A DNA stretch of 64,000 nt from Serratia proteamaculans_D (GTDB lineage: Bacteria; Pseudomonadota; Gammaproteobacteria; Enterobacterales; Enterobacteriaceae): assembly GCF_049959315.1 (NCBI RefSeq), contig NZ_CP188201.1; one strand, given 5' to 3'. This document shows positions 42,319 through 50,147 of the stretch, piece after piece. Under the pieces are notes generated by a model. The model did not search any database. It saw nothing but the letters and a program-made list of their open reading frames with translations, and had not been told where the DNA came from. Position 1 is the stretch's first letter. Each line of letters begins with the position of its first letter. Made by a program: the position numbers and the translations under genes.

Positions 42319-42444
42319 ATGCTGTGGCTGTGGCGTCAATGCGAAAGGATGAGTCGCCCACAGGGCTGGATGTTCATTTTACTGTCCTGCAGCGCGTTTT
42401 GGCTGAGTGCGCTGCTTCTGTTGTGTTTGCTTATAAGAGAGTGA
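42319..42444 (+). CDS. small single-helix membrane protein
   Basis: This is a 41-codon frame. It encodes MLWLWRQCERMSRPQGWMFI followed by a hydrophobic helix with LSCSAFWLSALLLLCLL. Ribosome site AGAGGAG lies at suitable spacing before the ATG. It fills an otherwise empty 155-bp gap between the VirB10-like gene and the lipoprotein, in the same orientation, so it is probably translated. It is too short for family assignment; a peptide stabilising the core complex is a guess. Confidence 0.55.
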   Translation: MLWLWRQCERMSRPQGWMFILLSCSAFWLSALLLLCLLIRE

Positions 42445-42449
42445 TAATC

Positions 42450-42875
42450 ATGCGTAAAAACCTATTTAACCGAGTCCTGGCTACTGCTGTCATCGTCAGC
42501 ATCATGGCATTGGCCGGCTGCTCGACGTCGAAAGAGGAAATGCTGCCACCGGGCGACAGCTCGATGCTGGAGTTATGGCAGGATGAAGACGGCGGCGGAT
42601 CGGCGCGTAACGCGGTGGCGGCCCGCGACAGTCTGCGCCGGCCGCTCACCGACAGCGAAAGCCAGGCGACAGCGGCGGACGATCGCAGCTACAGCCGCAC
42701 GCAGGAAAGCGAAATCAGCCAGCAGTTCCCGCGGTTGCCGAACCCTGACCTGGTGATGTATGTGTTTCCGCACCTGGCGGACGGTAACGCGCCGGTGCCG
42801 GGGTACAGCACCGTGTTTCCGTTCTACAGCCAGGTGCAGTACGCGATGTCGGGTGAACGGACGGAGGCCTACTGA
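42450..42875 (+). CDS. TIGR03751-type conjugal transfer lipoprotein, TraV/VirB7-like
   Basis: This encodes 141 residues: a signal peptide with lipobox LAGC, then a short hydrophilic domain with the pattern PNPDLVMYVFPHLADGNAPVPGYSTVFPFYSQVQYAM. It is an outer-membrane lipoprotein that anchors the T4SS core complex. I chose the ATG at 42450 following AAGAGAG; the longer frame from 42324 overlaps the small ORF. Its stop overlaps the VirB4 start (TGATG). Confidence 0.87.
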   Translation: MRKNLFNRVLATAVIVSIMALAGCSTSKEEMLPPGDSSMLELWQDEDGGGSARNAVAARDSLRRPLTDSESQATAADDRSYSRTQESEISQQFPRLPNPDLVMYVFPHLADGNAPVPGYSTVFPFYSQVQYAMSGERTEAY

Positions 42876-45739
42876 TGCGATTTTCCCTGTTTGATAAAAA
42901 GCGCCTGACGCGCAAGAAGTCGTCGGTACCGGAGGCGGTTGCCCAGGATACATTGACTGCGACCGAGGATGGCGTGCCGCTGTCCGTAGACGGACGTGAG
43001 CCGTTACGGCGGCCCGGCAAGATGACGGTAAAGGATGAGCAGCAGGTGTATCACGCCAATCCGTCCATCGTTGATTACCTGCCCTGGGCGGAGTTTCTCG
43101 ACCGCGAACAGTGTATTTTGCTCGATGACGGGGTGTCCGTCGGGGCTGTTTTTGACACCACGCCGGTGGCGACCGAAGGACGCACTGACGATCGCCTGGA
43201 GCAAATGCGCGACACGGTGGAAGACGCCTTGCAGGATTCGTTTGACGAGCATGACGAAAACCCCTGGATCGTACAGTTCTTCTGCCAGGACGAGAACAAC
43301 GTCGAGGCGTATATCGAGCGCCTGAGAAATTATGTCAAACCCCACGCCCAGGGCAGCGCGTTCAGTGAAGACTGGCTGAAAGAAACCGAACGTCATATGC
43401 GCGGTATCGCCCGCCCGGAAGGCCTGTTCAAGGACACGCTGATCACCGACCAGCCGTGGCGCGGGCAGCAACGCCGCACCCGCATGGTGGTGTATCGCTG
43501 GATTGGCAAGGGCAATCATGATCCGATGCCGCCGGTTGCCATGCTGAATCAGACCTGTGAGCGGGTGACCGGCGCGCTCGCCGGCGGCGGTGTGATCTGC
43601 GTGCGCCAGAACGGGGCACAGGTCCATGACTGGCTGCTGCGTCATTTTAATCCGAGCCCAGAATGGGTGGAAAAAGAGACTCTGTACCGAGACGCCGCCT
43701 ATTTCGACAGTCGTGACACGCCGGAAGGCGCCATGCCGGTACAGAATGATTTTGCCGAGACCCTGTTGTTCACCCCGCCCGTGTCCGATCCGGATCAGGG
43801 GGTATGGTGGTTCGATAACCAGGCGCATTGCGCCATTCCCGTCGAGAAGCTGCGCCGCCCGCCGGAGCCGGGCACCATCACCGGTGAAATGAAACGCGGG
43901 GAGAAGAAAATCAATGCGCTGATGGACTTGTTCCCGGAGGGAACGATGCTGTGCATGACCATCGTGGTACAGCCTCAGGACACGCTGGAGAATGATTTCA
44001 ACAAGCTGTCGAAAAACGCCGTCGGCGAGAATACCGAGTCCGGCCGCGTGCGTCAGGATGTGGCTCAGGTGAAAGAGTACCTGGGGAATCGCCACAAGCT
44101 GTACCGTGCCGGCATTACGTTCCTGCTGCGTGCCGGCGACATGACCACACTCAACCACAAACGTGTCGATCTGACCAACGTGCTGCTGGGCGCTGGCCTG
44201 CAACCGGTACGGCCAGAGTTTGATGTGGCGCCGCTCAATACCTACCTGCGGGCGTTACCGATGTGTTTTAACCCGGAGACCGACAAGAAACACTGGTATA
44301 CCCGCCTGACCTGGGTACAGCACCTGGCGGGACTGCTGCCGGTGACCGGCCGTGAGACCGGGACCGGTAACCCCGGCATGAGTTTCTTCAACCGTGGCGG
44401 GGATACGCTGACGGTTGACCCGCTTAACAAGCATGACCGCAGCCAGAATGCGCACATGCTGTATTTTGGCCCGACCGGCGCGGGGAAATCGGCGACGCTG
44501 TGTGCGACCTTATCGCAACTGATGGCGATACACCGGCCGCGGTTGTTTATAGCAGAAGCGGGCAACTCGTTTGGGTTGCTGGCCGATTACTTTGAGAGCC
44601 AGGGGCTCAGCGTCAACAAGGTGAGCATCAAGCCAGGCAGTGGCGTCTCGCTACCGCCGTTCTCCTACGCGCACAAACTGGTCGAAGATGCATTAACGAC
44701 GCTGGCCCTGGATGAAAATGACCTCCCTGACATCGATGCCGATGACGACGACGATGACGACAAGCGCGATTACCTGGGTGAAATGGAGATCTCGGCGCGC
44801 ATGATGATCACTGGCGGTGATGCGAAGGAAGAGCACGAGTTGAAGCGTGCCGACCGGGCGATGATCCGTGAAGCCCTGTTGATGGCGGCGCGTCAGACCT
44901 ATGACGAAGGGCGGCAGATGTTGCCGGCAGATCTGCAGAAGGCGCTGTACACCCTATCGAAAGACGAGGGGAGTGATATCCGAAATGAGCAGCGTCGGGC
45001 CAAGGCGGCTGAAATGGCGGAGTCACTCGGGATGTTTACCCAGGCCGGTAGCTTCGAGGCGGAGCTGTTTAACCGCGAGGGTAGCCTGTGGCCAGAAGCG
45101 GATGTCACCCTGATTGACCTGGGGCATCTGGCGCGTGAGGGATATGAGGCGCAGATGGCGCTGACGATGGTGAGTCTGACCAACACCATCAACAACATTG
45201 CCGAACGAGACCAGTACTCGGAGCGAGACATCGTGTTTGCGGTGGATGAAGCGCATATCGTGACGGTGAACCCGCTGCTGGCACCGTACATGACCAAAAT
45301 CGTCAAAATGTGGCGTAAGCTCGGCGCCTGGCTGTGGCTGGCGACACAGAACTTAAAAGACTTCCCGGACATTGCCGAGAAGATGCTGAACATGGCGGAG
45401 TGGTGGGTCTGTCTGACCATGCCACCGGAGGAGGTCAACGATATTGCCCGTTTCAAGGCGCTGACCGAGGAGCAAAAAGCGGTGCTGCTGTCGGCCAGCA
45501 AGCTGTCCGGTTGCTATACCGAAGGCGTAGTGCTGTCGAAAAAACTCGAGGCGCTGTTCCGTGCGGTACCGCCAAGCCTGTATCTGGCGCTGGGGATGAC
45601 CGAGAAAGAAGAGAAGGCCGAGCGCCGCGCGCTGATGCAGGAGTGTGGTTGCAGCGAGCTCGAGGCTGCCCGCAAGGTGGCGCAAAAGCTTGACCGCCTG
45701 CGCGGCCTCGTGGCGAACGGGGAGGCTCGGGCTGCATGA
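42875..45739 (+). CDS. traC: TraC/VirB4-family conjugative transfer ATPase (TIGR03744 type)
   Basis: This encodes 954 residues. The N-terminal half starts with a conserved IVDYLPWAEFLDREQCILLDDG segment. The C-terminal ATPase has Walker A GPTGAGKSATLCA and a Walker B in VFAVDEAHIV. A Asp-rich insertion (IDADDDDDDDKRD, about 625-640) lies within the ATPase domain. VirB4 ATPases drive pilus and channel assembly at the inner membrane. Length and gene position match the PFL_4706-type family. It overlaps both neighbours by 1-4 bp. Confidence 0.93.
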   Translation: MRFSLFDKKRLTRKKSSVPEAVAQDTLTATEDGVPLSVDGREPLRRPGKMTVKDEQQVYHANPSIVDYLPWAEFLDREQCILLDDGVSVGAVFDTTPVATEGRTDDRLEQMRDTVEDALQDSFDEHDENPWIVQFFCQDENNVEAYIERLRNYVKPHAQGSAFSEDWLKETERHMRGIARPEGLFKDTLITDQPWRGQQRRTRMVVYRWIGKGNHDPMPPVAMLNQTCERVTGALAGGGVICVRQNGAQVHDWLLRHFNPSPEWVEKETLYRDAAYFDSRDTPEGAMPVQNDFAETLLFTPPVSDPDQGVWWFDNQAHCAIPVEKLRRPPEPGTITGEMKRGEKKINALMDLFPEGTMLCMTIVVQPQDTLENDFNKLSKNAVGENTESGRVRQDVAQVKEYLGNRHKLYRAGITFLLRAGDMTTLNHKRVDLTNVLLGAGLQPVRPEFDVAPLNTYLRALPMCFNPETDKKHWYTRLTWVQHLAGLLPVTGRETGTGNPGMSFFNRGGDTLTVDPLNKHDRSQNAHMLYFGPTGAGKSATLCATLSQLMAIHRPRLFIAEAGNSFGLLADYFESQGLSVNKVSIKPGSGVSLPPFSYAHKLVEDALTTLALDENDLPDIDADDDDDDDKRDYLGEMEISARMMITGGDAKEEHELKRADRAMIREALLMAARQTYDEGRQMLPADLQKALYTLSKDEGSDIRNEQRRAKAAEMAESLGMFTQAGSFEAELFNREGSLWPEADVTLIDLGHLAREGYEAQMALTMVSLTNTINNIAERDQYSERDIVFAVDEAHIVTVNPLLAPYMTKIVKMWRKLGAWLWLATQNLKDFPDIAEKMLNMAEWWVCLTMPPEEVNDIARFKALTEEQKAVLLSASKLSGCYTEGVVLSKKLEALFRAVPPSLYLALGMTEKEEKAERRALMQECGCSELEAARKVAQKLDRLRGLVANGEARAA

Positions 45740-46140
45740 TGACCCTGAAATACCCTGAACCTGTTGTTAGACAACCGGGCCTGGTCTGTCGTGAACCGTC
45801 GTTGTTTACCCTCCCACCGCAGGGTGTGGCTACTCTGAGCGAAACGGATTCGCTGTCGCTTGAAACGTTCTGTGTGGCTATCCGCGATCGGCTGCTAGGG
45901 CCGGTCACACTGACTGCCCACCCGCATCGCATTGGGAGTCGTACCAGCGTGGCGTTGCATCTGGAAGGCCGGTTGGGGCGTTGCATCGATGTGCTGATCA
46001 CGGTGACTGGCAGTACGCTGTGGCCCCTGTCGGAGGAATACGACCACCCACGCTGGTATGTCACTGTGCCGGATGCGGCCGATGTGATGTATCTGTTGCT
46101 TCATCTGAGCGAGCTGTGCGAACGGTTTCAGGTAAATTAA
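45736..46140 (+). CDS. ICE protein of unknown function after VirB4
   Basis: This encodes 134 residues, or 133 from the second ATG at 45739. It is soluble, with no signal peptide or membrane helix and no recognised motif. The C-terminal SEEYDHPRWYVTVPDAADVMYLLLHLSELCERF suggests a compact alpha/beta domain. It overlaps the VirB4 stop by 4 bp (ATGA) and so belongs to the transfer operon, and GC content matches the backbone. The co-directional run then breaks into cargo. Confidence 0.65.
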   Translation: MMTLKYPEPVVRQPGLVCREPSLFTLPPQGVATLSETDSLSLETFCVAIRDRLLGPVTLTAHPHRIGSRTSVALHLEGRLGRCIDVLITVTGSTLWPLSEEYDHPRWYVTVPDAADVMYLLLHLSELCERFQVN

Positions 46141-46259
46141 GGGACGAAGAGAACACCAGGCAGCCTGGAGGGATCCCCCAAACCCAAAGCCAGCGACCCC
46201 TATCAAGGACGAGGCAGATCGAATACAATAAAGCATAGTTTTTACGAGAGAATACAGCC

Positions 46260-47234
46260 ATGTATCCGACATTAAAATCATTAAAAATTGCAGACCTCTT
46301 CGGTTATAAAAATATCACACTGGATTTTAATCCCGTGACCGTGATTGTGGGAAAAAATGGGATAGGTAAAACAACCATCTTGAAAATCCTCAATGCCATG
46401 TTGAATCGAGAACACTGTGATGAGTTAAGAGCATGTTCATCAGCTGAGGTTATATTTGACGATGGACAAAAAATCAGTTTCAAAACTGAAACTGATGACG
46501 ATGAAAATAATGAAATCAAGAAAAATATTTTTGAAAAATTTATTTCATCCGAAATTAAAAACAACAAGAAAGTAACAAAAGAAGATAAAGAGCGACTTAA
46601 TGGTTTCCTTAACGTTATGCTTAAAAATAGTAAAATAGCATCAACAATCAGTTTACGTTCTTCATCGATTACAGTTAGTAAAGAACTGCGTGACCTATTG
46701 ACGTCATCCTTGAAAACAGAATTCATATCAACAATAAATATGAGTGCAAATGCTAATCAACTCATAAAAAAAAGTGATGGTCGTGAGGGGAATTTTTTGG
46801 ATTTTGAGATACAAGATGAAATTAATTCTTTGCTACAATCACCAACTGGAAAGCACACCCGTGCATTTGTTAGAGAGATTAATAAACTATTTGTTGATTG
46901 CGAAAAGAAAATAACCATAGGGAAATACTTCAGTGTTTCTGTAAATAAAACAAAGGAAAAGTTAAAATTTACTCAATTGTCATCAGGCGAACGACAGTTG
47001 CTTTATATACTGGCGAAAGTCGCAAATACGCAGAACGCACCAACCTTCTTATTAATGGATGAACCAGAAATATCACTTCATCTAAATTGGCAGGAACAAT
47101 TGCTCGACAGCATTAAAGCCATAAATAAAAACTGTCAAATAGTGGTTGTTACCCACAGTCCGGCCATAATTATGAATGGTTACATGGATTCTTACGTCGA
47201 AATGAGCGACATCACCACAGATTCGGAGAAATAA
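46260..47234 (+). CDS. AAA ATPase, PARIS AriA-like
   Basis: This encodes 324 residues with an ABC/SMC-type ATPase head: Walker A GKNGIGKTT (31-39), a central variable insertion, the ABC signature LSSGERQ, Walker B LLMDEPEISLH and a switch-histidine box VVVTHSPA. The gene is followed 2 bp after its stop by a TOPRIM/DUF4435 gene, the arrangement of the PARIS anti-phage system (AriA ATPase as sensor, AriB nuclease as effector). The predicted protein is shorter than the AriA I remember, so other AAA plus TOPRIM systems of the OLD/Septu kind remain possible. Lower GC than the backbone marks it as cargo. Confidence 0.75.
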   Translation: MYPTLKSLKIADLFGYKNITLDFNPVTVIVGKNGIGKTTILKILNAMLNREHCDELRACSSAEVIFDDGQKISFKTETDDDENNEIKKNIFEKFISSEIKNNKKVTKEDKERLNGFLNVMLKNSKIASTISLRSSSITVSKELRDLLTSSLKTEFISTINMSANANQLIKKSDGREGNFLDFEIQDEINSLLQSPTGKHTRAFVREINKLFVDCEKKITIGKYFSVSVNKTKEKLKFTQLSSGERQLLYILAKVANTQNAPTFLLMDEPEISLHLNWQEQLLDSIKAINKNCQIVVVTHSPAIIMNGYMDSYVEMSDITTDSEK

Positions 47235-47236
47235 AG

Positions 47237-48232
47237 ATGAATTTCTCCGAAATGATGCAATCAGAGTCATACATTCGTGCAAGTACGGCAATACAATCCG
47301 GTATATCCAAAGGGCTTCTCTATGTTGAAAATCCGACTGATATCGCGTTCTGGCGAGGAGTCATACAGCTAGGTGCTCCTGACGGATATACCGTTAAACC
47401 AATAAGCCAAGATAAAGCCCAAGGGAAAAGAACCCTTGAAAAAATGTACCCAAATTTGCACAAATCCCTGATTGTCGGTGTGGACAGTGATTTTGATTAC
47501 CTTTGTCCTGACAGACATGAACACGCAGAAGTCATGAACCAAAACAGGTTCGTTCTGCATACCCATGTTTACTCACGCGAGAATTTTCAGTGTTGTCATG
47601 ATGCAATAAAAGGTATTTGCGAGGTGGTATTCTTTCATGAGCAACTCCCATCTGAACTGAATGAGGCCCTGGATGCCTATTCATCCGCAGTCTATCCCGC
47701 TTTACACCTGTTTGCGTATTTACACAATAAAGACTGGCAACAACATAACGATGGTATTTTTATCCAGGCAGCAAAGCTATGCCCTGAGGACAGTTTACTC
47801 AATGGGGACTTAACCGTGAATACTGATGCACTTGAGAGGTTAAAGGTAAAATTAAATGCTTATATCAACGACCATCGCCATCACATCGTTGACGAGGGTG
47901 AGTACCGCGCATTTATTGATAATCTAACGCAAAAAAACATCACCGCCAGGACAGCCTACCTATTTGTGCAGGGGCATTATTTGCACGATAATCTCATTAA
48001 AACGATGCTGGATAAAATCGTTCATAAAACACAAAATTCTGAGAAGGCGGCTATTAGGATACGCCACCCTGAAGCTGGGCAAGCAGTCGCGCTACGTAAC
48101 AGCCTGGGGGAGATCAATAACTTTTATAGCGACCGCAAGGTGGGTACATTGCTTCTGTCTAATAGAGACTATCATGATGCCCCATTTTTTGAAGAAATCC
48201 GCCAAAAACTCAACGGTATTTTGGCAAGTTAA
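47237..48232 (+). CDS. DUF4435/TOPRIM nuclease, PARIS AriB-like
   Basis: This encodes 331 residues. The N-terminal TOPRIM fold shows the catalytic-type Glu31 (LLYVENPTDIAFW) and acidic cluster D83-S-D85-F-D87 (LIVGVDSDFDYL), placing it with DUF4435 proteins. In PARIS, AriB is held by AriA and released by a phage trigger to shut down the cell, in known cases by cutting tRNA. Here the C-terminal half (about 170-331) has helical segments without a known motif. The start ATG is 2 bp after the AriA-like stop, so they form one operon. The effector activity is inferred from the family. Confidence 0.75.
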   Translation: MNFSEMMQSESYIRASTAIQSGISKGLLYVENPTDIAFWRGVIQLGAPDGYTVKPISQDKAQGKRTLEKMYPNLHKSLIVGVDSDFDYLCPDRHEHAEVMNQNRFVLHTHVYSRENFQCCHDAIKGICEVVFFHEQLPSELNEALDAYSSAVYPALHLFAYLHNKDWQQHNDGIFIQAAKLCPEDSLLNGDLTVNTDALERLKVKLNAYINDHRHHIVDEGEYRAFIDNLTQKNITARTAYLFVQGHYLHDNLIKTMLDKIVHKTQNSEKAAIRIRHPEAGQAVALRNSLGEINNFYSDRKVGTLLLSNRDYHDAPFFEEIRQKLNGILAS

Positions 48233-48316
48233 TCTGGGCCACCGCCGCCCGATAACGCAAGATAGGGGATTTTGTGTCGCCAAGCGGGGCAGGAGACGGA
48301 GGCTCGGTAAACAGGG

Positions 48317-48372
48317 TCTTTTACCTCCCTCCTAAAAAGGGTAAAAGATAACCGCCCTGGAAGGCGGCTTTA
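48317..48372 (+). terminator. double hairpin after the PARIS-like operon
   Basis: TCTTTTACC/GGTAAAAGA (48317-48325 with 48340-48348) is followed by CCGCC/GGCGG (48352-48356 with 48363-48367) and CTTT. The second is the more likely terminator; both could also stop the convergent gene at 48384. Confidence 0.6.
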
Positions 48373-48383
48373 GATGAGGGTGC

Positions 48384-48647
48384 TTAGTTCTTTGCAAACT
48401 TCTCAGCGAGTTCAGCCACAACCCGCTGCTGATTATTCAACGCAGCCTCAGCCATACGTTCATCATTACGAAAAGTTTCTAGGAGCGCTTCATGCCTAGC
48501 GTCTTGCGCCCCACTGCCCTCTGAGCGATGGCAGTCTCGTTTTGATGCTCTCAAATATTCTGCGCGAGCCGCATCAAAGTCAGTTCGACGTTGAACGAGC
48601 ACGGCAGCTTCGGTTGCGAGCTGAACTTCAAGTTCTTTCTTATCCAT
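48384..48647 (-). CDS. small coiled-coil hypothetical protein
   Basis: This encodes 87 residues, predicted almost wholly helical and charged (KKELEVQLATEAAVLVQRR near the start; the end is QQRVVAELAEKFAKN), without membrane segment or known domain. I chose the ATG at 48647 after AAGAGA; an upstream in-frame TTG could add two residues. It converges on the PARIS-like operon and lies just outside the Tn3-ended cassette. A regulator or small structural protein is possible, but nothing in the sequence decides. Confidence 0.5.
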   Translation of the reverse strand: MDKKELEVQLATEAAVLVQRRTDFDAARAEYLRASKRDCHRSEGSGAQDARHEALLETFRNDERMAEAALNNQQRVVAELAEKFAKN

Positions 48648-48879
48648 AATCAAAAGGTCTCTTAGGTAAAGTAACGTTGATTATAATTCATCTTACAGCT
48701 ACGGGAGCACACCCTATTGCCGTAGGTAAGCCTGTGCAAAAAACAGGCTTGCCGTAAAGGGGCCACTTGGAAAACGGAAATTATCCTACGTTAATAAAAC
48801 CAGCATGCGAAGGAAGCAAACACCGGCGCAATGGAATTCGGTGGCTCGAGTGTAACCATCGTTTGAACCACGTTGTTTT

Positions 48880-49257
48880 TTAGCAGCCACCTGCCTGTTT
48901 TGCCCCGTAGGTTGCTTGGTCAACGGTGTATTTGTCTCCGGAACTTGAGGAAAGTTGCTGAATGAGGCCTTTGCACGAGAAGCCCATCATACTGAGATAC
49001 TGCTTCGCAGATTTCACCGCCTCCTGGTTCCAATCAATGTTCAGGCTGTCCACTGCTACCGTAGCGTCAGAAATCTCGTAACCATCCCCTGCATCTGATG
49101 AGAGTTGCTGAATAAGTCCGTTCCGTGAGAAGCCCGTCATACTGAGATACTGCTTCGCAGATCTAACGGCATTATTTTGAGGCACAGTCAAATCTCCCGC
49201 CCATGTGGGCGCAGCGACAAACAAAGCGGCAGTCAGTATTATCTTCAAAAAATTCAT
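48880..49257 (-). CDS. Ltp-like periplasmic protein, putative superinfection-exclusion factor
   Basis: This encodes 125 residues with a signal peptide (cut after about TWA) and two tandem helical repeats of about 50 residues, each with the pattern SAKQYLSMxGFSxxGLIQQLSS. These are the Ltp repeats (PF07553 type), HTH-like units found in surface lipoproteins of phages and Gram-positive bacteria. Some of those block DNA injection by incoming phage. It has no lipobox, so is likely soluble periplasmic; a C-terminal Cys is present. The start at 49257 follows GGAGA. The two repeats are 26 bp identical at DNA level 150 bp apart. It is the only gene of the Tn3-ended cassette. Confidence 0.75.
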   Translation of the reverse strand: MNFLKIILTAALFVAAPTWAGDLTVPQNNAVRSAKQYLSMTGFSRNGLIQQLSSDAGDGYEISDATVAVDSLNIDWNQEAVKSAKQYLSMMGFSCKGLIQQLSSSSGDKYTVDQATYGAKQAGGC

Positions 49258-49528
49258 TGAAATATCTCCATAACCCATACGGCACCTCTAACGCCCTCGA
49301 AACCCTTGCCTCGCCGGCCAACTTTACAGGGGCCGCGTGTAAAAGGGAAAATATCATAGGCTAGGGATGCTTTTTAAGCATCTGTGTTTAGCAACTGCCT
49401 GAATTGGCGATGCTGTGTCGTTTCTGCGTCCGAAACCAAACGATTGCGTACGCCATGTCGATAACGTGTAGATAGTAAGTAAAACCTTTAACGGACAGTT
49501 AGATCGTACCGTACATCCCTTACGGTCT

Positions 49529-49566
49529 GGGGTTCACGCTCAATGGAACGAAATCGCCCGTTAAGC
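49529..49566 (+). repeat. Tn3-type 38-bp inverted-repeat end, second kind
   Basis: Starts GGGGTTCACGCTCAATGGAA and ends GTTAAGC, the classical Tn3 end pattern. It differs in sequence from the cassette ends and faces the right cassette end (49575-49612) with only 8 bp between. It is a solo end from a different Tn3-family element, trapped here. Confidence 0.7.
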
Positions 49567-49574
49567 TAAAAACG

Positions 49575-49612
49575 CTTAACGTAGGATAATTTCCGTTTTC
49601 CAAGCGGACCCC
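49575..49612 (-). repeat. right 38-bp end of the Tn3-ended cassette
   Basis: Minus-strand start GGGGTCCGCTTGG. It shares the 29-bp core of the left end at 48766-48794. The GGGG tip points outward to the right. Confidence 0.75.
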
Positions 49613-49816
49613 AACAATTTCTTTCACCAGGTGAAGCCCGAGTCCGGTTCCCTGAAAGCGGAGAATTTCATGATCAAGGACGAGAAAAGGCCGCTGGAGC
49701 AAGAGACCCGGAAGAGTCCCCAAATACCAGAAAAAATCTAACTAAATATCGTATTTAACACAATGCGCATTATGTGAATTTTTTTAATCTTCTCAGTAAA
49801 TTATAAGTTAATCTCT

Positions 49817-49999
49817 TTGGCCAAATCCCGGCTCCTGGTCAGTTCTTATCGTAGCCGGATAGCCGCGAAACAGCGCAATGCTGCCCAGAATACGAGTGAT
49901 CTGCACGCCTGAAATTCCAAAGGCAATGTTTACCGCTAGGCACTCCTTCGTGAAGTCGTCCACGCAAGCCAGGCACTTGATCTTGCAGATGGCTCGGGG
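49817..49999 (-). pseudogene. IS3-family (IS407-like) transposase remnant
   Basis: In the minus strand this translates to an internal integrase-core fragment with KCLACVDDFTKECL, ISGVQITRILG, FRGYPATIRTDQ and EPGF. These are the DDE catalytic blocks containing the first Asp (CVDDF) and second Asp (RTDQ) of IS3-family OrfB. The frame is ended by a stop near 49809 and has no start. The Glu block and both ends of the element are missing, so it is a dead fragment of about 60 codons. Confidence 0.75.
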
Positions 50000-50065
50000 C
50001 TATAACACATTAGGTTTGAAAACGTGACCTAGACCGGTTGAAGCACCAACGACTAAAATTTTCAT
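50000..50065 (-). pseudogene. 5' fragment of an SDR/NAD(P)-binding oxidoreductase gene
   Basis: The minus-strand ATG at 50065 opens MKILVVGASTGLG, the Rossmann start of short-chain dehydrogenase/NmrA-like proteins, and stops after 21 codons where the IS3 fragment begins. A ribosome site is weak. It is probably a gene truncated by the insertion; the remainder is not present nearby. Confidence 0.45.
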
Positions 50066-50147
50066 AATCCAATAAAGACTTCTTTGCTGCCTTTCTGAGC
50101 TACCCGTAGCACCCTGTGTGGATTCTATCTATGCAGGAGTGCAGGCC

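Larger units (their letters stand above)
48759..49612. mobile_element. Tn3-ended mobile insertion cassette carrying an Ltp-like gene
   Basis: It is bounded by inverted 38-bp ends of Tn3-family type: 48759-48795 (starts GGGGCC, contains GGAAAACGG, ends near ACGTTAA) and 49575-49612 (reverse complement; starts GGGGTCCG on the minus strand). The ends share a perfect 29-bp core, 48766-48794 with 49576-49604. No transposase or resolvase lies between them, only one passenger gene. This is the architecture called a mobile insertion cassette, moved in trans by a Tn3 transposase. No 5-bp target duplication is visible. Confidence 0.7.

Noticed and set aside
40711..44203. Long minus-strand frames of 542 and 399 codons antisense to the VirB10-like and VirB4 genes
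   Set aside because: Shadow frames of strongly biased plus-strand genes; Arg/His-rich low-complexity translations without homology.
49520..49723. 67-codon minus-strand frame
   Set aside because: It spans two Tn3 ends and non-coding DNA; no ribosome site and no protein-like composition.
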